A stretch of 34,537 nt of DNA from a virus, in the IMG/VR virus record IMGVR_UViG_3300027996_000099, positions 1 to 34,537 of that record; one strand, 5' to 3'. Under the pieces are notes generated by a model that had not been told where the DNA came from, did no database searches, and saw only the letters and a program-made list of their open reading frames with translations. The position numbers were made by a program, and so were the translations under genes. Below, piece by piece: positions 8,544-16,549 of the stretch (its first letter is position 1; each line of letters starts with the position of its first letter).

Positions 8544-8849
8544 ATGAGACTAATAAAAGAAGATGGTAAATATATATTAAGTGAGATGTCTATATTTAAA
8601 TATATAGTTGTAGGCGGAATAGTATGGTCTTTCTTGAAGTGGAAAAACTCTTCAGAAAGACTTATGAAAAAGAATGGTCTCAAGTACGGAGACAAAGTAA
8701 AAAAGTACGCTACTAGTTCAATTGGACAAGAAATTGAGATATCAGGAACAATTATACAGAGAAACGGAATTCCTAAAGTAAAGCTTGATAAATCAATTGG
8801 TGGTAGAACTATTATTAATTGGGACACGAATTTCATAAAGAATAAATAA
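8544..8849 (+). CDS. Tagged small protein with membrane-like helix (101 aa)
   Basis: It begins MRLIKEDGKYILSE, the shared tag with a possible L-S-E site at 12-14. A hydrophobic stretch follows (about residues 17-31, IFKYIVVGGIVWSFL), so it may be a membrane protein. The C-terminal half has a beta-rich look (EIEISGTIIQRNGIPKVKLD). An ATG at 8529 is also in frame but overlaps the portal; GAGGA sits before the ATG at 8544, which is the tag start. It lies between portal and protease, so it is made during head assembly. Function of the body is unknown. Confidence 0.72.
   Translation: MRLIKEDGKYILSEMSIFKYIVVGGIVWSFLKWKNSSERLMKKNGLKYGDKVKKYATSSIGQEIEISGTIIQRNGIPKVKLDKSIGGRTIINWDTNFIKNK
8841..8848 (+). 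promoter_or_regulatory. Late promoter before prohead protease
   Basis: AATAAATA overlaps the end of the tagged gene, 33 bases before the gp21 ATG. Transcription from here would cover gp21 and the gp22 frame. Confidence 0.5.
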
Positions 8850-8880
8850 TTATATATTAATTATATTATAAGAGATAGAA

Positions 8881-9558
8881 ATGATTGAATTAAAAGAATC
8901 GATAGATAATTACGAGATAATAAAAGAAGGTGAAGGCACAGAAGAAACACTTCAATATAAGTTGAAAGGAGTATTCATGCAATCCGAAACTGTTAATAGA
9001 AATGGTAGAATGTATAAGCGACATGAGATGTTGAAAGAGATTGAGAGATATAATAGAGACATTATTTCCAATAGAGCTGGTTTCGGGGAACTTGATCATC
9101 CAGAAGGTTCATCTATGAATATGTCAAAAGCTTGTATATTTTTTAATAAGCCACTCACAATGGAAGGAGATGATGTTGTTGGCGAAGCACTTATTTTCGA
9201 CAATATATGGGGAAATCTTTTAATCAATTCTTTTATCAAACACGGAATACCTTTTGGAGTGTCTAGTAGAGGTCTTGGTGAACTATCTAGAATGAGAGAA
9301 TCAAAGAAAACTTTTTCAGTAGTCAATAATTTCAGAATCATAACACCTGCTGACGTAGTATCACATCCAAGTGCACCCGGAGCAATTCCAAAAGCAGTTC
9401 TTGAGCAAATAATGGAAAATGATAAAGATATTACAAAATTATTTGATGCTGAACTAATATTTAATATTCAAAAAGAAATTAATAAAACACAGTCCGCTAA
9501 CATTGATGAGGAAGTCATTAAGCAGTGGAATAACATATTAAACAGTATAAGAGGGTAA
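8881..9558 (+). CDS. 21: Prohead core protease gp21
   Basis: This serine protease of the herpesvirus-assemblin type matures the T4 prohead by cutting scaffold, internal proteins and capsid protein after (L/I)-x-E. The T4-like core is LKGVFMQSETVNRNGRMY, then H73 in GELDHP, the catalytic serine in GVSSRGLGEL (128/129), and D158 before SHPSAPGA. The 225-residue length is close to T4 (212). The N-terminus contains L-K-E|S (4-7) and I-K-E|G (14-17), plausible self-cleavage sites. Its presence makes protease-cut tags on the small late proteins credible. Confidence 0.93.
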   Translation: MIELKESIDNYEIIKEGEGTEETLQYKLKGVFMQSETVNRNGRMYKRHEMLKEIERYNRDIISNRAGFGELDHPEGSSMNMSKACIFFNKPLTMEGDDVVGEALIFDNIWGNLLINSFIKHGIPFGVSSRGLGELSRMRESKKTFSVVNNFRIITPADVVSHPSAPGAIPKAVLEQIMENDKDITKLFDAELIFNIQKEINKTQSANIDEEVIKQWNNILNSIRG

Positions 9559-9562
9559 TAGA

Positions 9563-10951
9563 ATGAAAATTGCGGATATTTTAAAGGATCTTCCTCTGAA
9601 TGAGGAAAAACTGAAAAACTTTATAGGTATTCTTAAAGAATGTTCAAATGAATATAATGAGAGTAACATACAAGAATGGTTAGAAGAGAATGTAAAAGAA
9701 TTAATAGAAGATGATGAAACATATTCTTCTGTTGTAGAAACTTTTTGTGAAAAATGTAAAGAGAATGCATTTGGACTAAAAAAAGAAGAAGAAACTAATG
9801 ATGAAACTGATGAAGTAAAAGAAAAAGAAGAAGAAGTTGTTGAAGAAACTAATGATGAAACTGATGAAGTAAAAGAAAAAGAAGAAGAAGTGGATGAAGG
9901 CGAAATTGGAAACAAGATAAGAAAGGTTGCTAATGAATCGGCTATAATACTTCGTAGACTCGCCGAGTTTCTAAAAAAGAAATCCGATCCTAAAGCAAAA
10001 AAGATAAGCAAAGAAATTTCAGACTTTATGAAAGTTATTAGTGAAATACAAGATTATTCAAATACAATAAAAGAAGAAAATATAAATAGTAATAAAGAAA
10101 ACAAAAATAGTGGAGAAAAACAAATGAGTAAACAATTTCATATTGGATTTGCTGAAGCAGTAAAAGATTTTGAAGCAAAAACAATTAAAGAATCTTTCGA
10201 AGATAAACACGAAGACTATCTTAAGGGATATGTGGACGGTCTTAATGAATGTGAAGAAGAAGTAAGAGAAGCTGAAGAAAATCTTTCTATTGCTGATGTA
10301 ATGAAAAAATTAAATGAACTATCTGAAGTAGTTGTTGCTTTATCTGAAGCAGTTACCAAGAAAGACGAAGAAAAAGTCGAAGAAGAAACTGAAGAAAAAG
10401 TCGAAGAAGCTAAAAAGAAAGATGACGACGAAGACGAAGAGGACGAAGAAGAAGATGAAAAAGACGCTAAGAAAAAAGTTAAAAAAGAATCTAGCGAAGA
10501 AGTTACTGAAGAAGAAATCGAGGGCGCTATTAAAAAATATAGAGAAGAAGAGATTAGCGAGGGAGAATTTGTTAAGTGGTTCAACGAAGTTTCAGAAAAA
10601 TTGGCTGAAAGTGACGAATACGAAGAAATGATAAGTAATATAGTTGAAAAAGTAAATGAAGGCGTCGAGAGTGAAGATGATAAATTTGTATTTGTAAATG
10701 AAGACGATGAGACAGAAGAAGTAAAAGAAGACATTAAAGAACAAGTTGAAAAGATAATCAGTGAATCTGTAGACGGATTAGTTGAGACAGATAAATTAAG
10801 AGTAGAAGAGTTAGTAGAAGGAATCGAATTCGAAACTATTGATAACTTCAAAGAACAACTTGATAAAATAATCAGTGAATTGGTAGAAGAGACACCAAAA
10901 TACAATTCACCTGAAGAAGAATATATAATGAACTTATTTAACGGTAAATAG
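9563..10951 (+). CDS. 22: Prohead scaffold, gp22-like, fused behind a second acidic protein
   Basis: Position between gp21 and gp23 and a very acidic, coiled-coil composition identify the main scaffold. The full frame is 462 residues, far longer than T4 gp22 (269). Met188 (base 10124) has GGAG eight bases upstream, and a perfect TATAAATA lies at 10081-10088; starting there gives 275 residues, nearly the T4 length. The N-terminal 187 residues look like a separate core protein joined through a low-complexity linker (ENINSNKENKNSGEKQ). The C-terminal RVEELVEGIEF...LDKIISELVEE end is scaffold-like. Residues 250-264 (LNELSEVVVALSEAV) recur in the protein at 18279. Confidence 0.8.
   Translation: MKIADILKDLPLNEEKLKNFIGILKECSNEYNESNIQEWLEENVKELIEDDETYSSVVETFCEKCKENAFGLKKEEETNDETDEVKEKEEEVVEETNDETDEVKEKEEEVDEGEIGNKIRKVANESAIILRRLAEFLKKKSDPKAKKISKEISDFMKVISEIQDYSNTIKEENINSNKENKNSGEKQMSKQFHIGFAEAVKDFEAKTIKESFEDKHEDYLKGYVDGLNECEEEVREAEENLSIADVMKKLNELSEVVVALSEAVTKKDEEKVEEETEEKVEEAKKKDDDEDEEDEEEDEKDAKKKVKKESSEEVTEEEIEGAIKKYREEEISEGEFVKWFNEVSEKLAESDEYEEMISNIVEKVNEGVESEDDKFVFVNEDDETEEVKEDIKEQVEKIISESVDGLVETDKLRVEELVEGIEFETIDNFKEQLDKIISELVEETPKYNSPEEEYIMNLFNGK
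9788..9895 (+). repeat. Tandem 54-nt repeat in the scaffold N-terminal part
   Basis: Two adjacent 54-base units differ only at their last few bases and encode EETNDETDEVKEKEEEV twice. The unit is in frame, so copy number could vary without breaking the gene. Confidence 0.9.
10081..10088 (+). promoter_or_regulatory. Late promoter inside the scaffold frame
   Basis: A perfect TATAAATA lies within the coding frame, 35 bases before a GGAG-preceded ATG at 10124. Together they look like an ordinary intergenic start region that is now read through. Confidence 0.5.
10310..10354 (+). repeat. Shared 15-residue coiled-coil module, scaffold copy
   Basis: LNELSEVVVALSEAV here and LNELSEVVVTLSEAV at 18738-18782 differ in one residue and are nearly identical at DNA level. 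Confidence 0.85.
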
Positions 10952-10957
10952 TAATAA

Positions 10958-10965
10958 TATAAATA
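10958..10965 (+). promoter_or_regulatory. Late promoter of major capsid gene
   Basis: A perfect TATAAATA is followed by ATAGAGTAAAAC and then a good ribosome site (AGGAG) before the ATG at 11002. Confidence 0.65.
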
Positions 10966-11001
10966 ATAGAGTAAAACAAAACTAAATAGGAGTAAGAAAA
11001 A

Positions 11002-12396
11002 ATGAACGAATACGAAAAAAATTTACTTGAGAAAGTAAATGAGAATGAAATTGTTAAAAAATATCAAACAGTTTTAGACGAAGCTAATGTGCCTGCTTCA
11101 AAAAGAGTTACTATAGCTTTCATGCTTGAAAATCAAATGAAGTATGGAAAATCTTTTTCAAAAGAAAAATCAGTAGTTAGTGAAGCAACTTCAGCTGCTG
11201 ACGTGGCAACAATGGACAAAAACATCATGAAAATGATCACTAGGGGAATGCCTGCTGTAATCGGAACTGAGATTTTCGGTAACCAACCACTCCAAGCTGA
11301 TACTGGTGTATTTTTCTATATGCAAAATTTCTATACCAATGACGGAGCTAATTCTGTAAAACCTGCTGACTCAAAAGTTATCATCGTTGCTAGTTCAACT
11401 GGTTTCACAGTTGGTGGCGGTATTTCTTCTACTGGCGACGCTGGTGTTGGTACAGTAAGAATAGTTGAAGACAATAAACTTCTTGTAGAGATCGTTTCTG
11501 GATCTTTCGCTAATGGCGATTCACTTGACAATGCAGCTTCTTTCACTGCTGAAGCAACTACAGCAGTAGCAGTAGAAGAATCAGAAGTAGCAAAGAAAAT
11601 TTTCAGAGATTACATGAAATTTTCTTCAATTGCTAATGCAGAAGCAGCAAGTACTGGTATGAGAGAAATCGAACTTGGTATCGGAAAAGAAACAGTTGAA
11701 GCTGAATATCACAAGCTTAAGATGAGATACACATGGGAAGTAATCAATAGACTTCGTGACTATCACGGAATCAATGGCGACGCAGCTACAGACGAAGCTG
11801 GTGCAATGGCTTATGCTCTTACACTTAATGCTCGTGCAATGAATGATGTTAACACATGGGCAACAGCTGGTGGAGTTACTAGTTTTGATTATGATGCACA
11901 AGACGGTCGTTGGGAACTTGAAAGATATAAAAATCTTCTTGCTAGTATTAACAGACGTTCAGCTGATATTCTTTCAGCTTCAAAAATGGGTCTTGGTAAC
12001 TATCTTATCATCTCTCCAAACGTATGGGCTAGCCTTGATGCACATGGATATATTGATAAAGCTGGTCTTCCAGGTGGAATGGCTGATCCTTCAAGAAATC
12101 CTTTCGTAGGAATCCTTCTTGGACGTTATAGAGTTTATGTTGACATTTGGGAAACAGGCGACATAGTAAACATGGGATACAAAGATTTTGCTGGAGCAGC
12201 TGATAGTGAACTCCGTGCAGGCGCTTTCTTCTGTCCTTACCTTCCAGTAAGTTCAATCAAAACAGTTGGCGAAGATGATGGACAACCTAGAAAATTCTTT
12301 ACTAGTTCATTCGCTACAAAATTGCACCCTTTCGCAACTAAGAATGGCGGAAATGATTTCTTTAGAAAAATTAGCATCTCTAATCTTCCAGCATAA
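11002..12396 (+). CDS. 23: Major capsid protein gp23
   Basis: The HK97-fold shell protein of T4-like phages. The N-terminus has the delta-domain pattern (RVTIAFMLENQMKYGK), then V-V-S-E|A at residues 58-62, matching the T4 cleavage position (E65|A66), and the mature start ATMDKNIMKMITRGMPAVIGTEIFGNQPLQ. Later landmarks are KLKMRYTWEVINRLRDYHGI, NYLIISPNVWASLD, and SSFATKLHPFATKNGGN. It is 464 residues, somewhat shorter than T4 (521). Codons are richer in GCT and CTT than in neighbours, as expected for a highly expressed gene. A strong ribosome site, its own late promoter and a downstream terminator frame the gene. Confidence 0.96.
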   Translation: MNEYEKNLLEKVNENEIVKKYQTVLDEANVPASKRVTIAFMLENQMKYGKSFSKEKSVVSEATSAADVATMDKNIMKMITRGMPAVIGTEIFGNQPLQADTGVFFYMQNFYTNDGANSVKPADSKVIIVASSTGFTVGGGISSTGDAGVGTVRIVEDNKLLVEIVSGSFANGDSLDNAASFTAEATTAVAVEESEVAKKIFRDYMKFSSIANAEAASTGMREIELGIGKETVEAEYHKLKMRYTWEVINRLRDYHGINGDAATDEAGAMAYALTLNARAMNDVNTWATAGGVTSFDYDAQDGRWELERYKNLLASINRRSADILSASKMGLGNYLIISPNVWASLDAHGYIDKAGLPGGMADPSRNPFVGILLGRYRVYVDIWETGDIVNMGYKDFAGAADSELRAGAFFCPYLPVSSIKTVGEDDGQPRKFFTSSFATKLHPFATKNGGNDFFRKISISNLPA

Positions 12397-12423
12397 TTCT
12401 AACTAGATCATAGATAATACTTA

Positions 12424-12447
12424 GGGACTCTTCGGAGTCCCTTTTTT
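12424..12447 (+). terminator. Rho-independent terminator after gp23
   Basis: GGGACTC (12424-12430), TTCG loop, GAGTCCC (12435-12441), then a run of six T. This is the clearest terminator in the window and closes the head operon. Confidence 0.95.
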
Positions 12448-12448
12448 A

Positions 12449-12476
12449 TTGACTTTTCATAAATATTCAGTATAAT
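12449..12476 (+). promoter_or_regulatory. Sigma70-like promoter of endonuclease gene
   Basis: TTGACT (12449-12454), 16-nt spacer, TATAAT (12471-12476), starting two bases after the terminator T-run. The leader contains GAGTTGATTA as in other early-type promoters. Confidence 0.7.
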
Positions 12477-12514
12477 ATAATTAGAGTTGATTATATTGTG
12501 TGGGAGGATTAGTC

Positions 12515-14485
12515 ATGAGTTTGAAAGAAAATATAATAGAAATTCTAGAAGTAACTAAAGGAAAATTCAAAAAATTCAATTTCAAATCTATAATGGATGA
12601 TATAATAGAAGCAACATCATTTCTAGATTCATATGATCCGAAACCACAAGAAAGAATATATCATATACTTAATGATATAAGTACTTCAATGATTTGTCCT
12701 GTATGTAACGATAAATTAAGATCATTTAGATCAATTAATAAAGGTTATGGAAAATATTGCTCAGTTCAATGTACAGGCAATTCAGAAGAATCTAAAAACA
12801 TTAGAAACAAATCACATAAAGAATATTACTCAGATGAAACAAACTATGAAAAAACACTATTAAATAGACAGTATAGTTTTTTAATCACAATGATAGAAAA
12901 ACATAATTACACCTATAATAGTATATTAGAAAAAACGCCTAATGAATTACATAACTACTTAATCGAAAATACATCAATCAAAATAGATTCATTACAAGAA
13001 TTATATTATGTTTATTGTGAAAGTATAATAGAACATCCAAAATGTTATTGTGGCAATGATTTAGATTTTATTAATATACACATGGGATATAAAAAATACT
13101 GTTCTACAGAGTGTCAAAACAAGTCACAAGAAAAATATGATAAGATGGCTGAAACAAATGAAGAAAGGCATGGAGTGGATCATTACTCAAAAACAATAGA
13201 GTTTAAAGATAAAACACGTAATACATGGAATAATAAGACTGATGAGGAAAAGAAAGAAATATATGAAAGAGCTGCTGATACATATAATAACAAGACTGAA
13301 GAGGAAAAGAAAGAGATAGTTGATAAACGCATACAAACTAATCTAAAAGAACACGGAGTAACTAATACATTGCTACTAGAAAAAAATAGAAAAAAAGCTG
13401 CTTATAGTATTAGGGAGACAAATTGGGAAAAACATGTTGATATGTTAATAGATAAAAAAATTACTCCATTATTTAATAGAGATGATTATCTAAACTTTTC
13501 AGAAGAGGATACAAAAAGATATAAATGTGATGTATGCGATAATATAATAGAAACTAATTCTATACAAGCAAAAGAAATATTTTGCATGAATCATGGAGGA
13601 AAATCTATAGCAGAACACGAAATAAAAGAATTTCTTAACAATAACGGAATTCATAATATTGAAATGAACAAAAGATTTTCTGTCAATGGAAAAGTAAGAG
13701 AAATTGATATATTTCTACCTGAATACAATATAGGAATAGAACATCACGGAATTTATTATCATAGTGAGAGCAAACTTAATACGAGAAAAGTAGGAGGAAA
13801 AATTTATCACTATGACAAGTACAAGTTTTTTAATGAAATTGGTATAAGGATTATACAAGTGTTTAGTAGCGAGTGGATTTTAAAAAGAGATATAGTAGAA
13901 TCAATAATAAAAAATTCATTGAAACTTAATAGCAATAAAATATACACTAGAAAATGTATATTAAAAGATATATCACATAAAGAGTTTGATAATTTTTTAG
14001 AAATTAATCATATGCAAGGCAATGTCAACTCCAAGTATAGATATGGATTATTTTATAATGATGAGTTAGTATCTGTATGCGGATTTAAAAAGAATAGATA
14101 TAGTAAGGATGATAATTTCGAATTGACTAGATTTTGTAATAAGATGAATACAAGTGTAGTTGGATCGTTTAGTAAATTTATTAAACATTTCACGAGAACA
14201 GTTTCCAGTAATATTATAACGTTCTGTGACTTAAGATACTTTGATGGACATGGATATGAAAAGAATGGATTCAAATTTAGTCGTATATCAAAACCAAATT
14301 ACTTCTATTTTAAAGATTCTACTTTAGTTTTAGAAAGTAGAATAAAATACCAAAAACACAAGTTGAAAGATACACTTCCTATATTCGATGAGAGCAAGAC
14401 AGAATACGAAAATATGATAGATAATAAGTATAGAAGAATATTTGATGCTGGAAATATTAAATATGTTTTCACAAAAAACTCTTGA
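12515..14485 (+). CDS. Homing-endonuclease-like protein, EDxHD/Vsr-type nuclease with zinc fingers
   Basis: A 656-residue protein starting at ATG 12515 (GGGAGG seven bases upstream). Two similar zinc knuckles occur at about residues 61-86 and 177-200 (C-x2-C or C-x-C, then GYxKYCSxxC), and a third at 338-357. A nuclease core follows: E367 in SIAEHEI, D398 in REIDIFLPEYN, H410/H411 in GIEHHGIYYHS, and HYDK at 432-435, the E-D-x-H-D order of EDxHD homing endonucleases, ending IRIIQVFSSEW. The middle holds repeated WNNKTDEEKKE-type segments, perhaps DNA-binding. It lies alone after gp23 with its own promoter, as expected for a freestanding mobile gene. Confidence 0.75.
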   Translation: MSLKENIIEILEVTKGKFKKFNFKSIMDDIIEATSFLDSYDPKPQERIYHILNDISTSMICPVCNDKLRSFRSINKGYGKYCSVQCTGNSEESKNIRNKSHKEYYSDETNYEKTLLNRQYSFLITMIEKHNYTYNSILEKTPNELHNYLIENTSIKIDSLQELYYVYCESIIEHPKCYCGNDLDFINIHMGYKKYCSTECQNKSQEKYDKMAETNEERHGVDHYSKTIEFKDKTRNTWNNKTDEEKKEIYERAADTYNNKTEEEKKEIVDKRIQTNLKEHGVTNTLLLEKNRKKAAYSIRETNWEKHVDMLIDKKITPLFNRDDYLNFSEEDTKRYKCDVCDNIIETNSIQAKEIFCMNHGGKSIAEHEIKEFLNNNGIHNIEMNKRFSVNGKVREIDIFLPEYNIGIEHHGIYYHSESKLNTRKVGGKIYHYDKYKFFNEIGIRIIQVFSSEWILKRDIVESIIKNSLKLNSNKIYTRKCILKDISHKEFDNFLEINHMQGNVNSKYRYGLFYNDELVSVCGFKKNRYSKDDNFELTRFCNKMNTSVVGSFSKFIKHFTRTVSSNIITFCDLRYFDGHGYEKNGFKFSRISKPNYFYFKDSTLVLESRIKYQKHKLKDTLPIFDESKTEYENMIDNKYRRIFDAGNIKYVFTKNS

Positions 14486-14510
14486 CATTTCCAGAAAAGT
14501 ATAGTATTAT
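14482..14510 (+). promoter_or_regulatory. Sigma70-like promoter overlapping endonuclease stop codon
   Basis: TTGACA (14482-14487) contains the TGA stop of the endonuclease gene. A 17-nt spacer leads to TATTAT (14505-14510). It drives the small genes and uvsX after a leader of about 150 bases. Confidence 0.7.
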
Positions 14511-14576
14511 ATTAATAGATTACTGATTTATTAAATAAATATGTGATATAGTAATAGAGTATTGGTTTTAAAATCG

Positions 14577-14633
14577 ATTCTGACTGTTCTAATACTTCGT
14601 CAGACAAGAGAAAACATAAAACTAATAGTAACG
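14577..14633 (+). ncRNA. Possible structured leader or small RNA, copy A
   Basis: This non-coding 57-base stretch aligns without gaps to 33774-33830 at about 38 of 57 positions, sharing ATTCTGA at the left and AAAACATAAAA-N2-AATAGTAA at the right. TCTGAC/GTCAGA can pair, and flanking GAGTATT/AATACTT can form a longer stem. It lies in the leader of the uvsX operon. It is not a tRNA. Confidence 0.35.
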
Positions 14634-14669
14634 CATAGATCATTGATTAACTTATAGAGAGGAAACAAA

Positions 14670-14774
14670 ATGAGAGATTACACAAGAGAAATCACAGACA
14701 TTAATTATCGCTTATCTGCAATCGAGGACCTCCTAAAAGAATTATTAAAAGAAATCAAAAAGAAAGAATCATGA
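14670..14774 (+). CDS. Small coiled-coil protein (34 aa)
   Basis: A short gene with GAGAGGAAACAAA before the ATG. The product MRDYTREITDINYRLSAIEDLL... is an amphipathic helix with heptad leucines and a basic end. Its stop overlaps the next start (ATGA), giving a coupled series of three small genes that leads to uvsX. No family is recognised. Confidence 0.6.
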   Translation: MRDYTREITDINYRLSAIEDLLKELLKEIKKKES

Positions 14775-14929
14775 TCAAAGAAGATTATTATTCTATACTT
14801 AGTAAATTAAGTAGTGAAGAAAGACAAAAATTAGACTATGATATGCTCATGTACGGAGAAGTCATATTAAAAGAAGTAGATGGAAAATATATTGTTGTCG
14901 ATCAATTAACAGTGGAAGTAACTAAGTGA
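14771..14929 (+). CDS. Small protein of unknown function (52 aa)
   Basis: Begins MIKEDYYSILSK and later reads VILKEVDGKYIVVD. Both stretches loosely recall the late-gene tag (IKE, then D/N-G-K-Y-I), but this gene is in the replication cluster and the match is weak, so I do not count it in the family. It overlaps both neighbours by four bases. Unknown function. Confidence 0.6.
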   Translation: MIKEDYYSILSKLSSEERQKLDYDMLMYGEVILKEVDGKYIVVDQLTVEVTK

Positions 14930-15198
14930 AATTTAGAAAATACCTTAAAAATAAGTATGACACCAAAGAAAAAATGGATGATTTTTTAAAAGGCTATGAA
15001 GAGTTTAAACTTGGTATAATTCTGAAAGATAAAAGGGAAAAAGAAGTGATGGAAGAAGATTCAAAAATTGTTGAGTTGTTTATATCAGGAGCAATAATAG
15101 CACTTATTATTGTATTCGGAGTAAATTTTATAAGCACTGCAAAGATTATTGAAATGCCTATTAGTAAACCAATCAGTAAAACAATTAAAGGAGGATAA
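14926..15198 (+). CDS. Small membrane protein (90 aa)
   Basis: Starts at a GTG overlapping the previous stop (GTGA), with GGAAG upstream. The first 45 residues are charged and basic; a single hydrophobic segment follows (about 48-68, VELFISGAIIALIIVFGVNFI), then a short tail with a repeated PISKP/ISKTI motif. A one-pass inner-membrane protein is likely. It ends one base before the uvsX start and carries the uvsX ribosome site in its last codons. Not recognised. Confidence 0.65.
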   Translation: MKFRKYLKNKYDTKEKMDDFLKGYEEFKLGIILKDKREKEVMEEDSKIVELFISGAIIALIIVFGVNFISTAKIIEMPISKPISKTIKGG

Positions 15199-15199
15199 A

Positions 15200-16327
15200 T
15201 TGGCAAAGAAAGGAAACTCTATTTTAAATAGATTGATAAAAGCATCGGGAAATAAATATGCGGCAGCAATTTTAGACTGCGATGTATATGACATTACCGA
15301 TTACTATGATACTGGTAGTTATATGATGAATATGTTACTATCAGGTGACATGTTCAGAGGAATGCCGGCAGGAAAAGTATTTGAATTGTCAGGAGAAACT
15401 GGAACAGGCAAATCTTATCTAGCAATGGCAGTATTATTTAATTTTGTAAAAACTTCTAAAAATAACTATGTATGGTTACATGAATCTGAGAAGTCAATTT
15501 TACAGGAAAAAATCAGACCACATCTAACAGAAGAAGAGAATCAAAGATTTGTTGTGGCACCGGTTGTTCACTTAGAAGAATTGATTACAGAATCAGCAAA
15601 TTTAATGAAAGAGTTTAAAGCGATTAAAGAAGAGACACCGGAGATTAATCTAATGTATTCTTTAGATAGTCTTGGAATGTTAACTTCTCGAGTGGAATTG
15701 GAAAAAGCTATTAAAGGAGATGAATCAAAAGTAATGTCAAAGCAAGCTAAAATTGCTGCTTACTTTAATCTTATTTCTATGGATCTTGCTAAGATGAAAA
15801 TTCCTTTCATTTACACTAACCATCTTTATCTTGATATTATGAAAGCAAGTCAGAAGTACGTTAAAGAAACTGATAAGCATATTACATCAGGCGGAAAAGG
15901 TGTTATGTTTTGTCCAGATGTTAAAATCAGACTCATGAAGAAAAGATTTAAGGATGAAGATACAGGAATACAATCAGGAATCACTGTAAAAGCAATTCCT
16001 ACTAAGTCAAGGTTTATTGCTTCTGATATATCAAAGATCGAATTTCAAATTCTTTTCAAAGTAGGTATGGACAGATATTCAGGTCTATTTGAATTTCTAG
16101 AGAATCATGATCTATTACAAAAGAAACGAATGGGACCACATGGAACAGAACTTTCTATTCCTGAGTGTGGATTTAAGACTACAACAAAAGAGATGAAAGG
16201 GAAACCTAAGTCAGAATTTTTTACAAAAGAAGTACTAGAGTTTATTAATAAGAAATTTCAATCGCTGTATCTTTTGGAATCACAAGAAGATACAAAGTTC
16301 ATTGATGGAATCGAAGGAGCGGAATAA
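15200..16327 (+). CDS. uvsX: UvsX/RecA-like recombinase
   Basis: UvsX forms filaments on single-stranded DNA and drives strand exchange in T4 recombination-dependent replication. The best start is TTG at 15200, with AAAGGAGG upstream, giving 375 residues (T4: 391). The opening RLIKASGNKYAAAIL resembles T4 UvsX. Walker A is GETGTGKS (65-72), Walker B is LMYSLDSLG (D156), and the strand-exchange loop contains ITSGGKGVMF. MDRYSGLFEF near the end matches the family's DPYSGLLD. An alternative ATG at 15149 would overlap the upstream gene by 50 bases and is unlikely. Confidence 0.92.
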   Translation: MAKKGNSILNRLIKASGNKYAAAILDCDVYDITDYYDTGSYMMNMLLSGDMFRGMPAGKVFELSGETGTGKSYLAMAVLFNFVKTSKNNYVWLHESEKSILQEKIRPHLTEEENQRFVVAPVVHLEELITESANLMKEFKAIKEETPEINLMYSLDSLGMLTSRVELEKAIKGDESKVMSKQAKIAAYFNLISMDLAKMKIPFIYTNHLYLDIMKASQKYVKETDKHITSGGKGVMFCPDVKIRLMKKRFKDEDTGIQSGITVKAIPTKSRFIASDISKIEFQILFKVGMDRYSGLFEFLENHDLLQKKRMGPHGTELSIPECGFKTTTKEMKGKPKSEFFTKEVLEFINKKFQSLYLLESQEDTKFIDGIEGAE

Positions 16328-16485
16328 TGTCAGTTATAACAGAAATTAAAGAATATTGTGAATCAGACGAATGGAAAGAGATTACGAAGAAACAAGAAAT
16401 GGTTAAACTCATGAAAGAAATTATAAAAGATCTCCCTGATGGATTGTGGATGGAAATGTACGATTCAATAGTTTTTAGAAAATAA
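16327..16485 (+). CDS. Small protein of unknown function (52 aa)
   Basis: Begins inside the uvsX stop (TAATG), with GAAGGAG upstream, and reads MSVITEIKEYCESDEWKEI. Soluble, charged, with a tryptophan-rich end (DGLWMEMYD). Position just after uvsX suggests a recombination accessory role, but it is too short and divergent to call UvsY. Confidence 0.6.
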   Translation: MSVITEIKEYCESDEWKEITKKQEMVKLMKEIIKDLPDGLWMEMYDSIVFRK

Positions 16486-16488
16486 TGC

Positions 16489-16517
16489 TTTACTTTTACT
16501 ATAATATATGTTATAGT
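16489..16517 (+). promoter_or_regulatory. Sigma70-like promoter upstream of gp41 operon
   Basis: TTTACT (16489-16494), 17-nt spacer, TATAGT (16512-16517). GTTAATTAATTT follows in the leader. Confidence 0.6.
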
Positions 16518-16549
16518 GATATGAAGTTAATTAATTTATGGAGGCAAGT

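Noticed and set aside
10332-10631. Lysine-rich plus-strand frame within the scaffold
   Set aside because: A shifted reading of acidic repeats; low complexity and no ribosome site.
9538-10905. Long serine-rich minus-strand frames opposite the scaffold gene
   Set aside because: They are mirror images of glutamate/lysine-rich codons (GAA/GAG read as TTC/CTC), with no starts or ribosome sites.
14550-14640. tRNA-like segment in the uvsX leader (GGTTTTAAAATC and paired arms)
   Set aside because: No acceptor stem, no proper T-arm or anticodon loop could be built.
14771-14929. Seventh plus-strand member of the tag family (MIKEDYYSIL)
   Set aside because: It lacks the central N/D-G-K/I and lies in the replication cluster rather than a late operon; similarity is too weak.
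16327-16485. UvsY identity for the small gene after uvsX
   Set aside because: At 52 residues it is much shorter than UvsY (about 137) and shows no clear match.
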